64,000 nt of DNA from [Mycobacterium] stephanolepidis. Lineage in GTDB: Bacteria > Actinomycetota > Actinomycetes > Mycobacteriales > Mycobacteriaceae. The notes beneath the pieces are model-generated. The model was not told where the DNA came from, searched no databases, and saw only the letters and a list, made by a program, of their open reading frames with translations. How positions within the stretch are numbered: the first letter of the stretch is position 1; each line of letters begins with the position of its first letter. The translations under genes and the position numbers were made by a program. Where the stretch lies: assembly GCF_002356335.1 (NCBI RefSeq), contig NZ_AP018165.1, positions 1,116,001 to 1,180,000 on the forward strand, read 5' to 3'. Below, piece after piece: positions 44,382 to 53,207 of this stretch.

Positions 44382-45734
44382 TCAGGCTCCTCGGCGCCGG
44401 TAACGAACCTTGGCGGGCTGCGCCAGCTGTACCACCATCTTGGAGTGATCGTTGTGGTACGAGTCGGCGGGCTGCGCCATCTCGAACTCATACTCGCGCA
44501 ACAACACCGAGAAGATGGCCTTGATCTGCATGGTGGCGAACGCGGCGCCCACGCAGCGGTGCCGACCCGCGCCGAACGGTATCCAGGTCCAGCGGTTCAC
44601 GATGTCTTCCTGGCGGGGCTTCTCGTATCGGTCGGGCACGAATCCGTCCGGGTCGGGGAAGTCTTCGGCGATGCGGTTCGAGACAGCGGGGGAGGCCGCC
44701 ACCATGTCGCCGTTGTGGATGGGAAAACCGCCTACGTCGAATTCGCCCTTGGCGACCCGCATCAGGACGATCAAGGGCGGGTGCAGCCGCAGGGTCTCCT
44801 TGAGTACATTCTCCAGCTTCGGGATCTGGCGCAGCGCATGGAAACTCACCTCGCTGCCATCGGCGTACAGCTCGTTCAGCTCGTCGATGACCTGCGTTTG
44901 GATAGCGGGGTGCCGGAGTAGTTCGATGAGAACCCAGGAGGCTGTTCCGGAGCTGGTGTGGTGCCCGGCGAACATCATGGAGATGAACATGCCGGTGATC
45001 TCATCGGCGGTGAAGCGGGGATTGCCATCCTCGTCTTTGATCATGATCAGCACGTCGAGCATGTCGCGCTGGCTCTTGTCGTTGGGCGGGTTGGCAATCC
45101 GGCTGTTCATGATCTCTTGGACCAGCGCCACCAAGCCCTCACGCGCGGCATCGCGTTGCCGGAAGCTCTCGATCTCCAGGTACGGGTCCACGTAGCACAG
45201 CGGGTCGGTGCCCTGTTCAAGCTGGTGGTAGAGGTGCGCGAACCGGCCGTCGAGTTCATCGCGAAACTTCTTGCCGATCAGGCACGCCGACGAGGTGTAG
45301 ATGGTCAGCTCGGCGAAGAACTCGAGAAGATCGATCTCGCCGCTCTCGCCCCATTGCGAGATCATCTGCCGGACTTCGTTTTCAATGGTTGCCGCATGGC
45401 CCTTCATCTGTTCGCCGCGTAGCGCCGCGTTGTGCAGCATCTCCTTGCGCCGTTCCGGGTCGGCGTCGAACACCACACCCTTGCCGAAGATCGGCGTCAT
45501 GAACGGGTACGCCTCGGCCTGATCCAAGTCGTCGTCGCTGGAGCGGAAGAAGAATTCGTTGGCCTCTGCACCGGAGAGAAACACGACCTGCTTGTCGGCG
45601 AGCTGGAAGGTGCCGACGTTCCCGCATTCCTCGCGAATGCGCCGCATCAGCGCGATGGGATCGGTGCGGAATTCCTCGAGGTGGCCGTATTGGTCCTCAC
45701 CGCCGGAGACCCGCGGAACGGTGGGAGTGGTCAT
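44382..45734 (-). CDS. cyp51: sterol 14-alpha demethylase CYP51
   Basis: This 450-residue P450 has the CYP51 B-region AEAYPFMTPIFGKGVVFDA, the I-helix motif FAGHHTSSGTASW, ExxR in ENVLKETLRLHPPL, and the haem loop WIPFGAGRHRCVGAAFATMQ. Mycobacterial CYP51 removes the 14-alpha methyl group of lanosterol-like sterols in vitro and binds azoles. The adjacent ferredoxin and the Rv0765c-like SDR with 4-base overlap reproduce the M. tuberculosis operon. Confidence 0.96.
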   Translation of the reverse strand: MTTPTVPRVSGGEDQYGHLEEFRTDPIALMRRIREECGNVGTFQLADKQVVFLSGAEANEFFFRSSDDDLDQAEAYPFMTPIFGKGVVFDADPERRKEMLHNAALRGEQMKGHAATIENEVRQMISQWGESGEIDLLEFFAELTIYTSSACLIGKKFRDELDGRFAHLYHQLEQGTDPLCYVDPYLEIESFRQRDAAREGLVALVQEIMNSRIANPPNDKSQRDMLDVLIMIKDEDGNPRFTADEITGMFISMMFAGHHTSSGTASWVLIELLRHPAIQTQVIDELNELYADGSEVSFHALRQIPKLENVLKETLRLHPPLIVLMRVAKGEFDVGGFPIHNGDMVAASPAVSNRIAEDFPDPDGFVPDRYEKPRQEDIVNRWTWIPFGAGRHRCVGAAFATMQIKAIFSVLLREYEFEMAQPADSYHNDHSKMVVQLAQPAKVRYRRRGA

Positions 45735-46558
45735 GATGGCATTCCTTCCTCACCAAGCTCGAGTTTCTGTTTGTCGGCGGGTGCGTCCGTCAGGGGTGCT
45801 TCGGGCTGCACTTCCATCTCGGCGATATGGGCGCCCCTGGGAGTTTCGGCGACGAAGGTGACCGCACGTGCGATATCCGAGGGGCGCAGGAAGTAGGAGT
45901 GCCGCGCTTGTCCCCACGTCTTCCAGTCCTCCAGCATGGGGCCGACCTGTTCGGCGGAGAGCTGCCAGCCCATCGAGGTCAGGGTCGGCCCGGGGTGCAC
46001 AATCGAGGCCCGAACGCCGGTGCCCTCCAACTCCATGCGCATGGTGTTCACCATGGCGAGCAGGGCCGCTTTGGCTGCTCCGTAGGCGCCCATGTGGGGA
46101 CGCTGGTGCAGTGCGACGTCGGAGCCGATGAAGACCACGTCGCCGCGCCGCCGAGCCACCATGTCGGGCACGATCGCTGTGGCGAGCCGATTGGCACCCA
46201 ACAGGTGCACCTGAATCTGCGCGGCGAAGGTGTCGGCGCTCATTTCATGAACCCGGCCGGGGTACATGTCACCGGCGCCGGACACCAGCAGGTCTATCTC
46301 GCCCAGCGCATCAATGCTCTGCGCAACAAACGATTTCACCGAGTCCGCATCGGTGACGTCGAGAGGAAAGGCCACGGCTTCGCCGCCGTCGGCCTGGATC
46401 TTCTCGACGAGTTCGGTCAGCTTATCGACGCGGCGGGCGCCGAGCGCCACCGGGAATCCGCGGCCCGCGAGCTCGATTGCCGTCGCCGCGCCGATGCCCG
46501 AGGAGGCTCCGGCGATGATCGAGGGGCGTCGATCCGGGTGGGGCTCAAAGCGGGGCAT
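45731..46558 (-). CDS. short-chain dehydrogenase (Rv0765c homologue)
   Basis: This 275-residue SDR has SSGIGAATAIELAGRGFPVALGARR as NAD(P) motif, VSGAGDMYPG, and YGAAKAALLAMVNTM with the catalytic Tyr and Lys. The usual catalytic Ser position is occupied in VVFIGSDVALHQRPHM. It overlaps CYP51 by 4 bases and abuts the CYP123-like stop. It is probably an oxidoreductase acting on the same sterol or terpenoid substrates. Confidence 0.88.
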   Translation of the reverse strand: MPRFEPHPDRRPSIIAGASSGIGAATAIELAGRGFPVALGARRVDKLTELVEKIQADGGEAVAFPLDVTDADSVKSFVAQSIDALGEIDLLVSGAGDMYPGRVHEMSADTFAAQIQVHLLGANRLATAIVPDMVARRRGDVVFIGSDVALHQRPHMGAYGAAKAALLAMVNTMRMELEGTGVRASIVHPGPTLTSMGWQLSAEQVGPMLEDWKTWGQARHSYFLRPSDIARAVTFVAETPRGAHIAEMEVQPEAPLTDAPADKQKLELGEEGMPS

Positions 46559-47763
46559 CAGCGGACCTCCACGGTGATGGGCAGATACGCGAATCCGCGG
46601 ACGTTGCTGGAATGCACACGTACGGAGCTACTTTCGTCGATCTCGTAATGTTTGATTCGGGTGAACAGCTCGGTCAGCGCCACCTTGGCCTCCATGCGTG
46701 CCAGGTGTGCGCCGAGGCAGAAATGGGCACCGCTGCCGAAGCTCACGAGCTTGGCGCCGATCTCGCGTCCGATGCGGTACTCGTCGGCGTTGTCGAACAC
46801 CCGGTCATCGCGGTTCGCCGAGCCGGGCAGCAGCAGCAGGATGTCACCGGCGGAAACTGTGGTGTCGTAGAAGGTCATATCCTCTGCCACGGTGCGCGCG
46901 AGGATCTGACTTGAGGTGTCATACCGCAGCGACTCCTCCACCCATAGCGGTATGAGCTCGTGATCGGCATGGACGGCGGCGAGCTGGTCCGGGTTTCGGT
47001 GACCCCAATACGCGGCGTTGGCCAACAGCTTGGTGGTGGTCTCGTTGCCGGCGATCACCATGAGGAACAGGAAGGCGAGCACCTCTTCGTCGGTGAGCCG
47101 ATCGCCGTCGATTTCCGCCTGCAGGAGAGCGGAAGTCAGATCCTCTGTTGGGCGCCGACGACGTTCTTTGACCATGTCGATGTAGTAGGTCATCAGGTCG
47201 ATGGAGGCCTGGATGGCCTTCTGTGGCACGTCGGCGAGGCCGTCCTCGCGGTGCATGACTCCGTCGGCCAACTCCCGGATGCGGGTGCGGTCGGGCTCGG
47301 GCACACCCATCAGCTCCGAGATGACATCCATGGGCAGCTTGCCGGCATAGTCGGCGACAAAGTCGAAGCTTTCCGACTGCAGGGCGTTGTCCAGGTGTGT
47401 GCGTGCGAGCGTGACGACCCGTCCTTCAAGTTCACGGATTCGTCTGGGGGTGAACCCCTTCGACACCAGCGTGCGAAGCCGAAGATGCTCGGGGTCGTCC
47501 ATCGCGAGGAACGACATCACCAATTTGGCGTGTGGGCCGAAGGAGGCCTTGTCCATCGAGACGCCGTTGGAGTTGGACAGTGCCTCGCTGTTCCGGAAGC
47601 CCTGCAGTACATCCTGATGACGCGAGAGCGCCCAGAAGTTCAGGTCGTCGTTGCGGTACAGCGGTGCTTCGTCACGCAGGCGCCGGTAGTACGGGTACGG
47701 GTCCTCGTGAAAGTCGTAGTCGTACGGATCGAAAACCACAGAGGACGTCGAGGCTGCCGTCAT
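46558..47763 (-). CDS. cytochrome P450 CYP123-like (Rv0766c homologue)
   Basis: This 401-residue P450 has FLFLMVIAGNETTTKLLANA (I helix), EESLRYDTSSQ (ExxR region), and the haem loop VSFGSGAHFCLGAHLARME. Position between the TetR regulator and the Rv0765c-like SDR matches cyp123. ATG 47763 overlaps the TetR stop by 4 bases, so it is co-regulated with the repressor. Its substrate is not known. Confidence 0.9.
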   Translation of the reverse strand: MTAASTSSVVFDPYDYDFHEDPYPYYRRLRDEAPLYRNDDLNFWALSRHQDVLQGFRNSEALSNSNGVSMDKASFGPHAKLVMSFLAMDDPEHLRLRTLVSKGFTPRRIRELEGRVVTLARTHLDNALQSESFDFVADYAGKLPMDVISELMGVPEPDRTRIRELADGVMHREDGLADVPQKAIQASIDLMTYYIDMVKERRRRPTEDLTSALLQAEIDGDRLTDEEVLAFLFLMVIAGNETTTKLLANAAYWGHRNPDQLAAVHADHELIPLWVEESLRYDTSSQILARTVAEDMTFYDTTVSAGDILLLLPGSANRDDRVFDNADEYRIGREIGAKLVSFGSGAHFCLGAHLARMEAKVALTELFTRIKHYEIDESSSVRVHSSNVRGFAYLPITVEVR

Positions 47764-48347
47764 TCGTTGCCTCCCAGCATGAGGTCCACCACGAAGGTCA
47801 GCTTGTCGGCGATCTCGTGATAGGTGAAGGTGCCACTGCCCGCGTGCATGAGAGCGCCGAAGAAGGTCATTTCGAGGGCCGACACCACGCGTGGATCGGC
47901 ATCGGGCCCCATGGCCGAGCGGATCCTGCGATGGATTTCCAGCCCGATCTTGTCGCGGACGGCGCGCACGGCTTCGTCGGTGTTGCTCAGCAGCGCGGTC
48001 GTGCACCCCGTGGCGATCTCGGGCTCGTCGGCGACCACCAATGCCAGGCTCCGCAGCGTCTTGGTGACCCGCGCGGTCTGGCCGTCGTTGACGTCGGTGA
48101 AGTAGGGCGCCTCATGGATGAGGTCGAGGTAGATCTCGGCCACCAGGTGACTCTTGGAGGAGAAGTAGGTGTACGCGGTCGCGGGGGCTACCTTTGCCCG
48201 CGCGGCCACGCCGCGGATCGTCATATCCGCATATGTCGTCTCGCCGAGCATCTCCCGGCCCGCGGTGACGATCTTGCGGATCGTCTCTTCTTGCCGCCGG
48301 TTTCGCGGCGATTCGCTTGTCAGGGTCACCACAGCTTCACTGGACAC
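47760..48347 (-). CDS. TetR-family regulator of the CYP51 cluster (Rv0767c homologue)
   Basis: This 195-residue TetR protein has the helix-turn-helix RGVAARAKVAPATAYTYFSSKSHLVAEIY near residues 45-75 and an all-helical ligand domain. GTG 48347 follows a -10 hexamer TAATCT (48359-48354) by six bases, with TTGCCC as -35 at 17-base spacing, so the mRNA is probably leaderless. The operator CTGGACA-CC-TGTCCAG covers this start point. Autorepression is therefore likely, together with control of the divergent aldA gene. Confidence 0.92.
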   Translation of the reverse strand: MSSEAVVTLTSESPRNRRQEETIRKIVTAGREMLGETTYADMTIRGVAARAKVAPATAYTYFSSKSHLVAEIYLDLIHEAPYFTDVNDGQTARVTKTLRSLALVVADEPEIATGCTTALLSNTDEAVRAVRDKIGLEIHRRIRSAMGPDADPRVVSALEMTFFGALMHAGSGTFTYHEIADKLTFVVDLMLGGNE

Positions 48348-48355
48348 CTGTCCAG
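48340..48355. promoter_or_regulatory. TetR operator at the regulator's own promoter
   Basis: CTGGACA and TGTCCAG flank a 2-base centre. The site overlaps the predicted leaderless transcription start of the TetR gene. The same core TGGACA-NN-TGTCCA recurs upstream of aldA at 48485-48498. Confidence 0.7.
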
Positions 48356-48484
48356 ATTAGCGTGTGTGTGATTCCTGGGCAATACGGTTCATGAAAAATA
48401 CTGTCCAACACTAGTTTTTGAGTAGTAACCGGATGAGCTCTTGCCATGGCTTGATTTAGATGGTTATGTTTCACAGGTAGGGAA

Positions 48485-48498
48485 TGGACATGTGTCCA
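48485..48498. promoter_or_regulatory. TetR operator upstream of aldA
   Basis: TGGACA-TG-TGTCCA is a perfect palindrome 21 bases before the aldA start codon. It shares its arms with the site at 48340-48355. A bound repressor would block aldA transcription or its early elongation. Confidence 0.7.
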
Positions 48499-48518
48499 GA
48501 TTCTTGGAATGAGGTGAC

Positions 48519-49988
48519 ATGGCACTTCTGGCCGATGGCGACAGTGATCTGTTCATCGACGGAAAGTTGATTCCCGGCGGTGCCGGACGGTTCCCGACGG
48601 TGAACCCGGCCACCGAGGAGGTGCTCGGAACCGCGGCGGACGCCGATGTCGATGACATGAGCCATGCCATCGAGGCGGCGCGTCGTGCGTTCGACGACAC
48701 CGATTGGTCACGGGATGTCCAGTTGCGGGTGCGGTGCCTGCGACAGCTGCGGGATGGCATGAGGGCCAATATCGAGGAGCTGCGCGACCTGACCATCGCC
48801 GAGGTGGGGGCGCCTCGGATGCTGACCGCCGGTGCGCAGCTGGAGGGACCGGTGGACGATCTGCGATTCGCCGCCGATACCGCGGAATCCTTCGACTGGA
48901 ACGCCGATCTCGGTGTTGCCTCACCGATGGGCATCAAGACTCGACGCACGCTTGCGCGCGAGGCCGTCGGCGTGGTCGGTGCGGTCACGCCGTGGAACTT
49001 CCCGCATCAGATCAACCTCGCCAAGGTGGGTCCGGCACTGGCCGCCGGTAACACCCTGATACTCAAGCCTGCTCCGGATACCCCCTGGTGTGCGGCGGTG
49101 CTTGGCCAAATCATCGCCGAGCACACCGATTTTCCACCGGGCGTCTTCAACATCGTCACCTCTAGCGACCACCGCATCGGTGCGCAGCTGTCGACGGATC
49201 CCCGGGTGGACATGGTGTCGTTCACCGGCTCCACGGCGACCGGGCGTGCGGTCATGGCCGACGCCGCCACCACCGTCAAAAAGGTGTTCCTGGAACTCGG
49301 CGGCAAATCGGCGTTCATCGTGCTCGACGACGCCGACCTCGCTGCGGCCTGCTCGGTCTCCGCATTCACCGCGGCGATGCATGCCGGACAGGGATGCGCC
49401 ATCACCACCAGGCTTGTCGTACCGCGCGCACAATACGACGACGCGGTGCAGGCGGCGGCTGCGACGATGGGCTCGCTCAAGCCGGGGGATCCCACCAAAC
49501 CGGGAACGATCTGTGGTCCGGTGATCTCGGCCCGCCAGCGCGACAGGGTTCAGTCGTACCTGGATCTTGCTGTTGCCGAGGGCGGTTCATTCGCCTGTGG
49601 AGGCGGGCGGCCGGAGGGCAGGGATCGCGGATTCTTCATCGAACCCACCGTCGTCACCGGACTGACCAACGACGCACGCGTGGCGCGCGAAGAGATCTTC
49701 GGACCGGTGCTCGTGGTGATCGCCCATGACGGCGACGACGACGCGGTGCGGATCGCCAACGACTCATCGTACGGACTGTCCGGAACGGTGTTCAGCGGAG
49801 ACGATGAGCGCGCGGCGCGAGTGGCATCCCGGCTGCGGGTGGGAACGGTGAACGTCAACGGCGGTGTCTGGTATTCCGCCGACGTGCCCTTCGGCGGCTA
49901 CAAGCAATCGGGTAACGGCAGAGAAATGGGCGTCGCCGGTTTCGAGGAGTACCTGGAAACCAAAGTCATTGCAACGGCTGTGAAATAG
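48519..49988 (+). CDS. aldA: aldehyde dehydrogenase (Rv0768 AldA-like)
   Basis: This 489-residue NAD-dependent aldehyde dehydrogenase has TPWNFPHQINLAKVGPALAAGNTLILKPAPDTPW, the SFTGSTATGRAVM loop near 235, catalytic Glu in FLELGGKSAFIV near 258, and the catalytic Cys in MHAGQGCAITTRLV near 290. GAGG before ATG 48519 is the ribosome site. It leads a plus-strand operon divergent from the CYP51 operon. It may oxidise aldehydes formed by the P450s. Confidence 0.93.
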   Translation: MALLADGDSDLFIDGKLIPGGAGRFPTVNPATEEVLGTAADADVDDMSHAIEAARRAFDDTDWSRDVQLRVRCLRQLRDGMRANIEELRDLTIAEVGAPRMLTAGAQLEGPVDDLRFAADTAESFDWNADLGVASPMGIKTRRTLAREAVGVVGAVTPWNFPHQINLAKVGPALAAGNTLILKPAPDTPWCAAVLGQIIAEHTDFPPGVFNIVTSSDHRIGAQLSTDPRVDMVSFTGSTATGRAVMADAATTVKKVFLELGGKSAFIVLDDADLAAACSVSAFTAAMHAGQGCAITTRLVVPRAQYDDAVQAAAATMGSLKPGDPTKPGTICGPVISARQRDRVQSYLDLAVAEGGSFACGGGRPEGRDRGFFIEPTVVTGLTNDARVAREEIFGPVLVVIAHDGDDDAVRIANDSSYGLSGTVFSGDDERAARVASRLRVGTVNVNGGVWYSADVPFGGYKQSGNGREMGVAGFEEYLETKVIATAVK

Positions 49989-49998
49989 AGGAGATCTC

Positions 49999-50751
49999 AT
50001 GGGAGAGTTTGAGGGCAAGGTCGCCATCGTCACCGGTGCCGCGCAGGGCATCGGTGAGGCCTACGCGCATGCGTTGGCCCGCGAAGGTGCGGCGGTGGTG
50101 GTCGCCGATATCAACGCCGAGTTGGGGGAGGGTGTCGCCAAGCAGATCGTGGCAGACGGCGGGACCGCGAGCTTCGTCAGTGTTGATGTATCAGACCCCG
50201 ATTCGGCAATAGCCATGGCCGACAAGGCGGTCGCGGAGTTCGGCGGTATCGACTACCTGGTGAACAATGCTGCCATCTACGGCGGCATGAAGCTGGACCT
50301 GCTGCTGTCGGTGCCGTGGGACTACTACAAGAAGTTCATGAGCGTGAACCAGGATGGCGCCCTGGTGTGTACCCGCGCGGTGTACAAGCACATCGCCAAG
50401 CGTGGTGGCGGTGCCATTGTCAACCAATCTTCCACGGCTGCCTGGCTGTATTCGGGGTTCTACGGGCTGGCCAAGGTAGGCATCAACGGTCTGACGCAGC
50501 AGCTCTCGCGTGAGCTGGGCGGCCAGAAGATTCGCATCAACGCCATTGCGCCGGGGCCCACCGACACCGAGGCCACCCGCGGCACAGTGCCGGAGCAGTT
50601 CCGCAGCGAGCTCGTCAAGAACATCCCGCTGAGCCGCATGGGCACCGTCGACGACATGGTGGGCATGTGCCTTTTCCTGCTGTCGGACAAGGCCTCCTGG
50701 ATCACCGGTCAGGTGTTCAACGTCGACGGCGGACAGATCATTCGGTCATGA
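49999..50751 (+). CDS. short-chain dehydrogenase (Rv0769 homologue)
   Basis: This 250-residue SDR has VAIVTGAAQGIGEAYAHALAREGAAVVVADIN, NNAAIYGG, the catalytic Ser in VNQSSTAAWLYSG, and YGLAKVGINGL (YxxxK). It ends with the DGG motif common in this family. It follows aldA by 10 bases and overlaps the next gene by 4 bases. The substrate is probably an alcohol or ketone intermediate of the CYP51-cluster pathway. Confidence 0.92.
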   Translation: MGEFEGKVAIVTGAAQGIGEAYAHALAREGAAVVVADINAELGEGVAKQIVADGGTASFVSVDVSDPDSAIAMADKAVAEFGGIDYLVNNAAIYGGMKLDLLLSVPWDYYKKFMSVNQDGALVCTRAVYKHIAKRGGGAIVNQSSTAAWLYSGFYGLAKVGINGLTQQLSRELGGQKIRINAIAPGPTDTEATRGTVPEQFRSELVKNIPLSRMGTVDDMVGMCLFLLSDKASWITGQVFNVDGGQIIRS

Positions 50752-51614
50752 CGCAATCGGCCCTCACACTGGGGTACATCGGTCTGGGGAACATGGGTGC
50801 GCCCATGGCCCAGCGGCTTGTCGACTGGCCCGGCGGCCTGACGGTCTTCGATCTGCGAGCCGAGACCATGGCGCCACTCGTCGAGGCCGGCGCGCGCGCG
50901 GCGGACAACCTCGCCGATTTCGCCGATGCCGACCTCATCAGCGTCACCGTGCTGGATGATGCGCAGGTGCGTGAGGTAGTCGGGGAACTCGCGCCGAAGG
51001 TCAAGCCGGGCACCATCATCGCGATCCACTCCACCATCGGTGACGCGACTGCGGTGCAGCTCGCCGATGAACTCGCGCCCCAACGGATTCACGTCATCGA
51101 CGCGCCGGTGAGCGGTGGCGCCCCCGGTGCCCATAAGGGTGAGCTCGCCACCATGGTCGGCGCCGACGACGAGACGTTCGCACGGATCAAGGAGCCCTTC
51201 TCGAAGTGGGCGTCGCTGGTGATTCATGCCGGTGCTCCGGGAGCGGGCACGCGAATGAAGCTGGCGCGCAACCTCCTACATTTCGTCGCCTTCACCGCGG
51301 CAGGGGAGGCGCAGCGGCTGGCCGAAAGTTGCGGCCTGGACATCACCGACCTGGGCAAGGTGGTGCGTCATACGGACGCCATCACCGGTGGCCCGGGCGC
51401 CATCATGTTGCGCGATACCACCGAGCCGGTGTCGTCGGACAGCTTTTGGCGCCCCATCTTCACCCATGTGCGAGGTCTCGGTGAAAAAGACTTGAGCCTG
51501 GCCCTGGCGCTGGGCGAAGAGAAGTCCGTCCAGCTGCCGCTTGCCTCGTTGGCCCGTGAGCGGCTGGCCGCGAGTCTTGGTGTGCCACACGAGGAAGGGG
51601 CAAGTAATGGATGA
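50748..51614 (+). CDS. beta-hydroxyacid dehydrogenase-like protein (Rv0770 homologue)
   Basis: This 288-residue NAD-binding dehydrogenase starts LGYIGLGNMGAPMAQRLVDW. It has IDAPVSGGAPGAHKGELATMVG near 115 and AGTRMKLARNLLHFV with the catalytic Lys near 170. It is in the 3-hydroxyisobutyrate/6-phosphogluconate dehydrogenase superfamily, but its context differs from mmsB at 18935-19816. ATG 50748 overlaps the SDR stop. Confidence 0.9.
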   Translation: MTQSALTLGYIGLGNMGAPMAQRLVDWPGGLTVFDLRAETMAPLVEAGARAADNLADFADADLISVTVLDDAQVREVVGELAPKVKPGTIIAIHSTIGDATAVQLADELAPQRIHVIDAPVSGGAPGAHKGELATMVGADDETFARIKEPFSKWASLVIHAGAPGAGTRMKLARNLLHFVAFTAAGEAQRLAESCGLDITDLGKVVRHTDAITGGPGAIMLRDTTEPVSSDSFWRPIFTHVRGLGEKDLSLALALGEEKSVQLPLASLARERLAASLGVPHEEGASNG

Positions 51615-51984
51615 GCTGCGCCGCAAGGGCCTGGACAAGATGAAAGAGGTCTACGGCTGGGACATGCCCGATCTGCCCGGTGACTACTTCAAGTACACCG
51701 CCGAGCATCTCTTCGGCACCATTTGGGATCGTCCAGAGCTGTCGATGCGTGATCGCCGACTGCTGCTCCTGGGTGCGGTAAGTGCCTTGGGGCTGGACGA
51801 GATCCTGGAGATCCAGACGGGGGCCGCACTGGCCAACGGTGAGCTCACCGATGCCGAGCTGCGCGAGGTCGCGCTGTTCATCACCCATTACGTCGGGTGG
51901 CCGCTGGGGCAACGGGTCAACAAGCATGTCGAGATGGCCATCGCAAAACGTGCCAAGAAAGACACGGAATCCTCCGGTGACTAG
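51607..51984 (+). CDS. carboxymuconolactone decarboxylase family protein (Rv0771 homologue)
   Basis: This 125-residue CMD/AhpD-fold protein has LSMRDRRLLLLGAVSALG and the terminal helices ELREVALFITHYVGWPLGQRVNKHVEMA. The CxxC of peroxidase-type AhpD proteins is absent, as in true decarboxylase-like members. It overlaps genes on both sides by 8 bases, so the operon is tightly coupled. The likely role is a decarboxylation step or small-molecule binding in the cluster's pathway. Confidence 0.88.
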   Translation: MDELRRKGLDKMKEVYGWDMPDLPGDYFKYTAEHLFGTIWDRPELSMRDRRLLLLGAVSALGLDEILEIQTGAALANGELTDAELREVALFITHYVGWPLGQRVNKHVEMAIAKRAKKDTESSGD

Positions 51985-53200
51985 CCGATTCGCCGAGCTG
52001 TCCCGGGATCAGTTGGCGGTCCTGGTTCCCGAGCTGCTGCTCATCGGTCAGCTGATCGACCGCTCGGGAATGGCCTATTGCATACAGCATTTCGGAAGGG
52101 AGGAGATGCTGCAGGTCGCCATCGAAGAGTGGGCGTCATCTAGTCCGATCTATACCCGGCGTATGCAGAAGGCGCTGCGGTTCGAGGGCGACGATGTGAT
52201 CACCATCTTCAAAGGTATGCAGCTCGACATCGGCGCGCCGCCCCAGTTCATGGACTTCCGGTACACCGTGCACGACAAGTGGCACGGGGAGTTTCATCTC
52301 GACCACTGCGGCGCGCTGCTCGACGTCGAGCCGCTCGGACCCGACTACGTGACGGGTATGTGCCACGACATCGAAGACCCCACCTTCGATGCGACGGCCT
52401 TTGCCACCAATCCGCATGCGCAGGTTCGCCCGATTCACCGGCCGCCGCGCGCGCCCGCCGACCGGCATCCGCATTGTGCGTGGACGGTGACCATCGACGA
52501 GTCGTATCCGGCGGTGTCCGGAATCCCGGCCCTGGACGTCGTCGGCGCATCGATAGCCGCCGGTTGGGAATTGGACGGAATCGATACGGCCGATGTGGGC
52601 GCCTCCGACTACGCCGGACCGCTGCTGTCGGACTTGGACTTCGGTGCCTTTTCGCATTCGGCACTGGTGCGGATTGCCGACGAGATCTGCCTGCAGATGC
52701 ACTTGCTGTTCCTGGGATTCTCCATCGCAGTGCACAAGCGGGCGGCCGATGCGGAGCTGGCCCGCACCGTGTGCACTCAGCAGTTGATCGGGCTGGCGGG
52801 TGTCGCGGCGGCGCGGATCAAACACGCATTGCAGGTGCCCGACGGGATCGAAGGTGTCCTGCGGGTACTTCAGGTGCACCCACTGTTGAGTCCGGTCGGA
52901 TACGTGAATGCCGAAATCTCCGGCGGCCAGCTCCATGTGTGGGAGTCGCCCGCACACGAGGACCACGCCTGGATCTCGCTGTGCGGTGCAGCCGAGACGC
53001 GGCCGCTTCAGGCCATCGCGACGGCGGTCGATCCGCATATCGGCGTGGAGATTTCGGGAGATACGCAGGAATGGGTGGCCTCATTCGTTGAGCATGAGGG
53101 CGAGGACAAGCAGCTGCCCGAAGTCATGATCGCCAATGTCAGTGGGGGATCTCGGTTCGTCTTCGAGCCGCGCAAGTCGCTGCCGCTGACCGTGGTCTGA
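51977..53200 (+). CDS. hypothetical protein with conserved His/Cys segment
   Basis: This 407-residue protein starts at GTG 51977, overlapping the CMD gene by 8 bases. The N-terminal helical part (LSRDQLAVLVPELLLIGQLIDRSGMAYCIQHFGREEMLQ) and a central region rich in His, Cys and Asp (WHGEFHLDHCGALLDV, GMCHDIEDPTF, HPHCAWTV) suggest a metal site. It vaguely recalls proteins related to thiazoline-carboxylate hydrolase (DUF6125-type), but I do not assign a family. Placement in the aldA operon suggests a catalytic role there. Confidence 0.7.
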   Translation: MTSRFAELSRDQLAVLVPELLLIGQLIDRSGMAYCIQHFGREEMLQVAIEEWASSSPIYTRRMQKALRFEGDDVITIFKGMQLDIGAPPQFMDFRYTVHDKWHGEFHLDHCGALLDVEPLGPDYVTGMCHDIEDPTFDATAFATNPHAQVRPIHRPPRAPADRHPHCAWTVTIDESYPAVSGIPALDVVGASIAAGWELDGIDTADVGASDYAGPLLSDLDFGAFSHSALVRIADEICLQMHLLFLGFSIAVHKRAADAELARTVCTQQLIGLAGVAAARIKHALQVPDGIEGVLRVLQVHPLLSPVGYVNAEISGGQLHVWESPAHEDHAWISLCGAAETRPLQAIATAVDPHIGVEISGDTQEWVASFVEHEGEDKQLPEVMIANVSGGSRFVFEPRKSLPLTVV

Positions 53201-53207
53201 GGCGTCG

